Assembly (NCBI GenBank): GCA_017411235.1
Contig: JAFPMR010000009.1
Span: 1-9,259, forward strand
From: Bacilli bacterium
Lineage (GTDB): Bacteria > Bacillota_I > Bacilli_A > RF39 > UBA660
Direction: 5' to 3'
DNA length: 9,259 nucleotides
The position numbers and the translations under genes are program-made. Shown here piece after piece: positions 6,814 to 9,259 of the stretch. The first letter of the stretch is position 1. The number at the start of each line of letters is the position of its first letter. The notes under the pieces were generated by a model. It was not told the origin of the DNA and made no database searches. It saw only the letters and a program-made list of their open reading frames with translations.

Positions 6814-6818
6814 CCACC
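6785..6818 (+). repeat. left arm of an imperfect inverted repeat around the small-peptide gene
   Basis: AAGGAACACTCAAT (6785-6798), a 6-nt insert (6799-6804), AGTTGAGTGCCACC (6805-6818). The right arm at 6971-6998 is the inverted copy without the insert. The arms differ at three paired positions, all transitions. In the minus-strand RNA these all become G-U pairs, so 26 bp (28 with the outer AA/TT) can form between the two ends of the mRNA. Confidence 0.85.
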
Positions 6819-6829
6819 TTATGTGTATA

Positions 6830-6868
6830 GGCACCTAACTAGATTTAGTTAGGTGCTCATTTTATTTT
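6830..6868 (+). terminator. terminator of the antisense RNA and of yhhQ read-through
   Basis: GCACCTAACTA (6831-6841), loop GATT, TAGTTAGGTGC (6846-6856), an 11-bp stem, then TCATTTTATTTT (6857-6868). The reverse strand has no T run beyond this stem, so it acts on the plus strand only. Confidence 0.75.
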
Positions 6869-6945
6869 AGTATTACGAAAAGTAATGCTATAAGTAAAAG
6901 AATGATAGTAAGTAAAGATAAGATTAGAAAATCCTTCTTACTCAT
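6862..6945 (-). CDS. 27-residue hydrophobic membrane peptide, candidate type I toxin
   Basis: A short minus-strand gene: ATG 6945-6943 to TAA 6864-6862. The peptide starts MSKKDFLILSLLT, continues as one hydrophobic span of about 20 residues rich in Leu and Ile, and ends FVILK. Basic residues flank the span, as in small membrane toxins and phage-like membrane peptides. The Shine-Dalgarno GGAGGTG (6958-6952) is 8 nt before this ATG. A second in-frame ATG at 6951-6949 (adding Met-His) is only 2 nt from it and less likely. The gene has its own near-consensus promoter, a leader with a hairpin over the Shine-Dalgarno, and a convergent antisense RNA over its 3' end. I do not recognise the family: it does not look like Fst, TxpA/BsrG, Ldr or Ibs by sequence. 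Membrane-damaging toxicity is inferred only from architecture. It could instead be a small membrane regulator. Confidence 0.7.
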   Translation of the reverse strand: MSKKDFLILSLLTIILLLIALLFVILK

Positions 6946-6952
6946 ATGCATC

Positions 6953-6973
6953 ACCTCCATTCTTGATGGAGGT
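6953..6973 (-). promoter_or_regulatory. hairpin hiding the Shine-Dalgarno of the small peptide
   Basis: On the minus strand ACCTCCAT (6973-6966), loop CAAGA, ATGGAGGT (6960-6953), a perfect 8-bp stem that contains the entire GGAGGT. Translation should be low unless the stem is opened or the RNA processed. Its 5' arm (ACC, 6973-6971) is also part of the long-range pairing with the mRNA 3' end, so the two structures compete for three bases. Confidence 0.8.
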
Positions 6974-6998
6974 AGCACCCAACTATTGAATGTTCCTT
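6971..6998 (-). repeat. right arm of the inverted repeat, in the peptide mRNA leader
   Basis: On the minus strand AAGGAACATTCAAT (6998-6985) followed by AGTTGGGTGCTACC (6984-6971). It lies at the very 5' end of the predicted mRNA (start near 7000). By itself it can fold as CATTCAA / TTGGGTG with a TAG loop, using two G-U pairs. It is nearly identical in sense to the 5' hairpin of the antisense RNA. Confidence 0.8.
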
Positions 6999-7005
6999 GT
7001 TGTAT

Positions 7006-7034
7006 ATTATAGCAAACAAATGTACTATAAACAA
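7006..7034 (-). promoter_or_regulatory. promoter of the small-peptide gene
   Basis: On the minus strand -35 TTGTTT (7034-7029), exactly 17 nt, -10 TATAAT (7011-7006). Transcription should start near A7000, giving a 55-nt leader before the ATG at 6945. Confidence 0.75.
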
Positions 7035-7035
7035 T

Positions 7036-7064
7036 AAAAAATCTAGATAAATTCTAGTTTTTTT
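7036..7064 (+). terminator. bidirectional terminator between the small-peptide locus and the fusion gene
   Basis: CTAGA (7043-7047), loop TAAAT, TCTAG (7053-7057), extended by an A run (7036-7041) opposite a T run (7059-7064) past one T-T mismatch. T runs occur on both strands, so it can stop read-through from either side. It abuts the -35 box of the minus-strand promoter. Confidence 0.65.
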
Positions 7065-7065
7065 A

Positions 7066-7088
7066 TGTTATAATTTTTAAGAGGGTGG
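7066..7088 (+). promoter_or_regulatory. extended -10 promoter and ribosome binding site of the HD/cyclo-ligase gene
   Basis: TGTTATAAT (7066-7074) is an extended -10 with consensus TATAAT. No clear -35 is present, since the upstream terminator occupies that space. GAGGGTGG (7081-7088) precedes ATG 7093. Confidence 0.6.
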
Positions 7089-7092
7089 TATT

Positions 7093-8196
7093 ATGAATTT
7101 AGATAAAATACTTACTAGTGATGAAGTAGTATCATCCATTGAAGATAACTTAGAATCTATCTTAGAATTAATTCCCGAATTAAGAAATGAGATAGATTTT
7201 CCACATAATCATCCACATCATCATTTAGATGTTTGGCAACATACCTTACTAGCTTTATTCTATTCCAAAAATGATCTTCAAACTAGAATGGCTTTATTAT
7301 TACATGACATAGGAAAACCATTCTGTTTCCAAGATGAAGAAGTAAGACATTTCCATGGTCATGCTGATGTCTCAGCTATTATGGCTAAACAAATCTTAGA
7401 AAGACTTGGTTACGATTATGATTTTATCAAAAGAGTAGTATATCTAATAAAAATGCATGATACAGAAATAACTAAGGAAGAAATTGAATACGATCCAGAA
7501 TTAATGATCAAAAGATTACATGTTCAAGAATGTGATTCCAAAGCACATCATCCTGATTATCAAGCAAAAAGATTAGCATACGTAGAAGAAATAAAAAAAC
7601 TAATTAAAGAGGTAACTATGGATAAGAAAAAGATTAGAGAACAATATAAAGCTATAAGAAAAAATCTTCCTGATAAAGACAAAAAATCAGAAGCAATCTT
7701 TAACGCTTTAATAAATGATCCAGTCTTCCAAGAAGCACAAGTAATAGCATTATACAATAGTACTAAAGATGAAGTAGATACTCATAAATTAATTGAATAC
7801 TTAAAAGAACAAGGTAAAACAGTATGTCTTCCAAGAGTAATGAGTTATGATCTAATCTTCTTTGGTATCAATGATAAAACTAGATATCAAACATCTAAAT
7901 TTGGTATAACTGAACCAACAAATGGTTTAGTATATGCACCAGAAAAAATAGATTTAGTAATTGTACCTGGTATTGCATTTGATAAAGAAGGTAACAGAAT
8001 TGGTTATGGCGGTGGCTACTATGACAGGTATTTAGAATGGTCAAAACTACCAAGTATAGCAATTTGTTTCCAAGAACAAATATTAGATGAACCTATTCCA
8101 ACTGAAGAATATGATATGAAAGTAGATATAATTCAAACAGATAAGGAGAGATATTATGGAACTAAAGGAATTCAAATGCGTAAGCAAAAACAATGA
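7093..8196 (+). CDS. HD-domain protein fused to 5-formyltetrahydrofolate cyclo-ligase
   Basis: A 367-residue two-part protein. Residues 1 to about 175 form an HD phosphohydrolase-like domain: HHHLDVWQHTLLAL (H44, H50), LLHDIGKP (H71-D72), HFHGHADVSA, and a late KMHDTE. This pattern is closest to the HD domain of bacterial CCA-adding enzymes; substrate unknown, a divalent metal is expected. Residues 176-367 form a full 5-formyl-THF cyclo-ligase, which converts 5-formyl-THF to 5,10-methenyl-THF using ATP: MDKKKIREQYKAIRKNL at its start, then PGIAFDKEGNRIGYGGGYYD (P292, G304-D311), the family signature. The cyclo-ligase part has the length of the free-standing enzyme and begins at an ATG (7618) with its own ribosome binding site, so a separate short product is possible. 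The 3' end overlaps the next gene by 41 nt, and the last 14 or so residues (YYGTKGIQMRKQKQ) look like run-on beyond the normal end. A merger of two adjacent genes by loss of a stop codon is the likely origin. Confidence 0.88.
   Translation: MNLDKILTSDEVVSSIEDNLESILELIPELRNEIDFPHNHPHHHLDVWQHTLLALFYSKNDLQTRMALLLHDIGKPFCFQDEEVRHFHGHADVSAIMAKQILERLGYDYDFIKRVVYLIKMHDTEITKEEIEYDPELMIKRLHVQECDSKAHHPDYQAKRLAYVEEIKKLIKEVTMDKKKIREQYKAIRKNLPDKDKKSEAIFNALINDPVFQEAQVIALYNSTKDEVDTHKLIEYLKEQGKTVCLPRVMSYDLIFFGINDKTRYQTSKFGITEPTNGLVYAPEKIDLVIVPGIAFDKEGNRIGYGGGYYDRYLEWSKLPSIAICFQEQILDEPIPTEEYDMKVDIIQTDKERYYGTKGIQMRKQKQ
7606..7620 (+). promoter_or_regulatory. internal ribosome binding site and ATG at the fusion junction
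   Basis: AAAGAGG (7606-7612), 5-nt gap, ATG 7618-7620, in frame and exactly at the first residue of the cyclo-ligase domain (Met176). It is either a live internal start or a relic of a once separate gene. Confidence 0.6.
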
Positions 8197-8662
8197 TTTA
8201 GATAAATACTTAGAGTTTTATAATGATGTTCGAAATAATATGGAACATCCTGAATGGTTAGGAACATTTACTAAAGAAGAACTAGAAGAATTATTATCTA
8301 TTGGTGGTAAACTATTTACCTACTATGATAATGATGTAATAGCATGTTCTTATTTCTATTTACCGTGTTCTAATAAATCATTACAAAAACATGGTATAGA
8401 ATATGATGAATCAATAGTTGGTTCATGTGGACCAATTATGGTAAATCCTAAATACATTGGTAATGGCTTACAAAGTCAAATGATTAAAGAACTAGAAGAG
8501 TATTGTAAATCAATAAATAAAAAATACTGTTATACAAGAATTCATCCAGATAATAAATATTGCATAAACAATTTTATAAAAAACAATTATGAATTTTTAC
8601 AAACATATACTTCTCCTAAAGATGGCGAAGTAAGAAACGATTATTTAAAACCATTGACTTAA
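8156..8662 (+). CDS. GNAT family N-acetyltransferase
   Basis: A 168-residue soluble protein of the GCN5-related acetyltransferase fold. Seen: a central strand (KLFTYYDNDVIACSYFYL), then motif A VNPKYIGNGLQSQMIKELE from V96, where YIGNGL (100-105) is the acetyl-CoA pyrophosphate loop (Q/R-x-x-G-x-G/A type with the first position changed), and motif B-like YTRIHPDNKYCINNFIKNNYE, a pattern seen in acetyltransferases that act on small molecules or protein N-termini. The acceptor cannot be predicted. The start at 8156 follows AAGGAGAG (8143-8150). It lies 41 nt inside the upstream fusion gene in another frame, so translation is likely coupled. No terminator is visible after the stop; the end overlaps the next promoter. 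Confidence 0.85.
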   Translation: MELKEFKCVSKNNDLDKYLEFYNDVRNNMEHPEWLGTFTKEELEELLSIGGKLFTYYDNDVIACSYFYLPCSNKSLQKHGIEYDESIVGSCGPIMVNPKYIGNGLQSQMIKELEEYCKSINKKYCYTRIHPDNKYCINNFIKNNYEFLQTYTSPKDGEVRNDYLKPLT

Positions 8663-8684
8663 AGTTAACTTTAACTGTTAAAAT
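8654..8684 (+). promoter_or_regulatory. candidate promoter with palindromic operator for the flavodoxin lipoprotein gene
   Basis: -35 TTGACT (8654-8659) and extended -10 TGTTAAAAT (8676-8684, box TAAAAT at 8679-8684), spacer 19 nt, which is long. A perfect 16-bp palindrome TTAAAGTTAACTTTAA (8659-8674) fills the spacer, where a bound repressor would block polymerase or a MerR-like activator could correct the long spacing. No T run follows it, so it is not a terminator. The Shine-Dalgarno AAGAAGG (8693-8699) precedes ATG 8707. Confidence 0.5.
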
Positions 8685-8706
8685 ATAAGAGAAAGAAGGT
8701 AAAAAA

Positions 8707-9259
8707 TGAAAAAAATATTAATTTTATTATTCGTTTCTCTTTTTTTAATTGCAGGATGCGGCAAAAAAGAAGAAACAAAAAAAGAAACAACAAAGAATGA
8801 AGAACAAAATGTTATAAAGGAAGATGCTAAATCTTTAGTATTATATTTCTCAGTAACAAACAATACAGAAGGTATAGCTAAATTAATCAGTGAAGAAACA
8901 AACTCTGATTTAATAGAAATAATACCCAAAGAAAAATATACTGATGAAGATATTAATTATAACAATGATAATAGTAGAGCTAATAAAGAACAAAACGATT
9001 CTAAAGCAAGACCTGAAATGGAGAATAAATTAGATCTAGAAAAATACGATACAATCTACTTAGGATATCCTATCTGGTGGGGTACTGTACCAAGAATCAT
9101 CTATACATTATTAGATAACTATGATTTAACAAATAAAAACATTATTTTATTCTGTACATCAGGATCATCTGGTATCGAAAAAAGTGTTAACGATCTAAAA
9201 GCATACAATGATCAACTAAATATACTAGCTTCTAAAAGATTTGATGCTAATGCATCAAA
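8707..9259 (+). CDS. flavodoxin-domain lipoprotein (3' end outside window)
   Basis: Open from ATG 8707 to the window edge: 184 full codons, no stop. Seen: a signal peptide with lipobox LIAGC (Cys18 lipidated), a charged Lys/Glu/Thr linker (about 19-42), then a flavodoxin fold. LVLYFSVTNNTEGIAKLI holds the FMN phosphate loop S49-V-T-N-N-T54, and YDTIYLGYPIWWGTVPRIIYTLLD is the long conserved block of the Flavodoxin_4 group, followed by IILFCTSGSSGIEKS. It should bind FMN and carry electrons or reduce quinone-like compounds; because of the lipobox it would sit on the outer face of the membrane. Length so far agrees with the family plus leader. It starts with AAGAAGG as ribosome binding site and its own promoter. 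With the thioredoxin-like lipoprotein at 150-608 it is the second surface redox protein here. Confidence 0.85.

Larger units (their letters stand above)
6778..6868 (+). ncRNA. candidate antisense (antitoxin) RNA, about 90 nt
   Basis: Bounded by a strong promoter (6743-6771) and an intrinsic terminator (6830-6868), with no reading frame of note. It folds into two hairpins: CACTCAATT (6791-6799) with AGTTGAGTG (6805-6813), with one G-U pair and loop GCCTA, and the 11-bp terminator stem. The loop GCCTA is complementary to TAGGC just before the second hairpin (6828-6832), so a loop-linker contact is possible. The RNA is fully complementary to the 3' UTR, stop codon and last codon or two of the minus-strand peptide gene at 6862-6945. 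Its 5' part is also nearly the same sequence as the 5' leader of that mRNA. The inferred role is a type I antitoxin acting by duplex formation at the 3' end. No expression data are available here. Confidence 0.65.

Noticed and set aside
6831..6856. The 11-bp hairpin as a shared bidirectional terminator for both convergent RNAs
   Set aside because: On the minus strand the stem is followed by CCTATACAC, with no T run. The minus-strand RNA more likely ends at the next hairpin, which has TTCCTTTTTT.
6785..6998. The inverted repeat as ends of a small transposable element (MITE)
   Set aside because: No target-site duplication is seen outside the arms, the arms coincide with the two predicted RNA 5' ends, and the differences between them are all G-U compatible on one strand. 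A MITE origin is not fully excluded; copies elsewhere in the genome would revive it.
8678..8929. Minus-strand reading frame of 83 residues opposite the flavodoxin lipoprotein
   Set aside because: It mirrors the lipoprotein signal and linker coding sequence; the plus strand has lipobox, ribosome binding site and flavodoxin motifs.
1..9259. CRISPR array, tRNA, rRNA or insertion sequence
   Set aside because: No regularly spaced repeats, cloverleaf, rRNA sequence or transposase reading frame was seen in either strand.

Overview
The window is AT-rich (roughly 30% GC by eye) and reads as a chromosomal segment of a low-GC Gram-positive bacterium (Bacillota). Supporting signs are AGGTGG/GGAGG-type ribosome binding sites, TATAAT promoters, intrinsic terminators after most genes, and two lipoboxed proteins. 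Tryptophan is encoded by TGG and one gene ends in TGA, so the genetic code is standard and not the Mollicutes code. The MEP-pathway gene dxs and the very short intergenic gaps would fit an uncultured gut Bacilli or Erysipelotrichia-like lineage, but the genus cannot be fixed from this sequence.

Layout. All large genes are on the + strand. 1-150: 3' end of an unrecognised gene, overlapping a thioredoxin-like lipoprotein (150-608). 659-1871: a two-gene unit of an unknown 182-aa protein and a TM1586-type nitroreductase, overlapping by 8 nt. 1950-3455: cardiolipin synthase. 3541-5385: dxs. 5425-6009: purN. 6086-6751: a YhhQ-type queuosine-precursor transporter with a preQ1-I-like riboswitch in its leader. 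6752-7092: a 341-nt gap without an ordinary gene. 7093-8196: an HD-domain/5-formyltetrahydrofolate cyclo-ligase fusion. 8156-8662: a GNAT acetyltransferase. 8707-end: a flavodoxin-domain lipoprotein cut by the window edge. Most genes carry their own promoter and terminator, and four of the terminators start inside the last codons of the gene they end.

The most interesting region is the 6752-7092 gap. It has the architecture of a type I toxin-antitoxin locus. A minus-strand promoter (TTGTTT-17-TATAAT) drives an mRNA of about 220 nt for a 27-residue single-span membrane peptide, and its Shine-Dalgarno sequence is buried in a perfect 8-bp hairpin. A convergent plus-strand promoter (TTGAAA-17-TATAAT) drives an antisense RNA of about 90 nt that covers the stop codon and the whole 3' UTR of that mRNA. 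The two ends of the toxin mRNA can also pair over 26 bp, and all three departures from perfect pairing are G-U wobbles on the mRNA strand. This resembles the fold-back inhibition of hok-type toxin mRNAs. I do not recognise the peptide family.

Functionally, the rest is core metabolism: lipid (cls), isoprenoid (dxs), purine and one-carbon folate (purN and the cyclo-ligase), tRNA modification (queuosine precursor uptake), and redox (nitroreductase, thioredoxin-like and flavodoxin-like lipoproteins).
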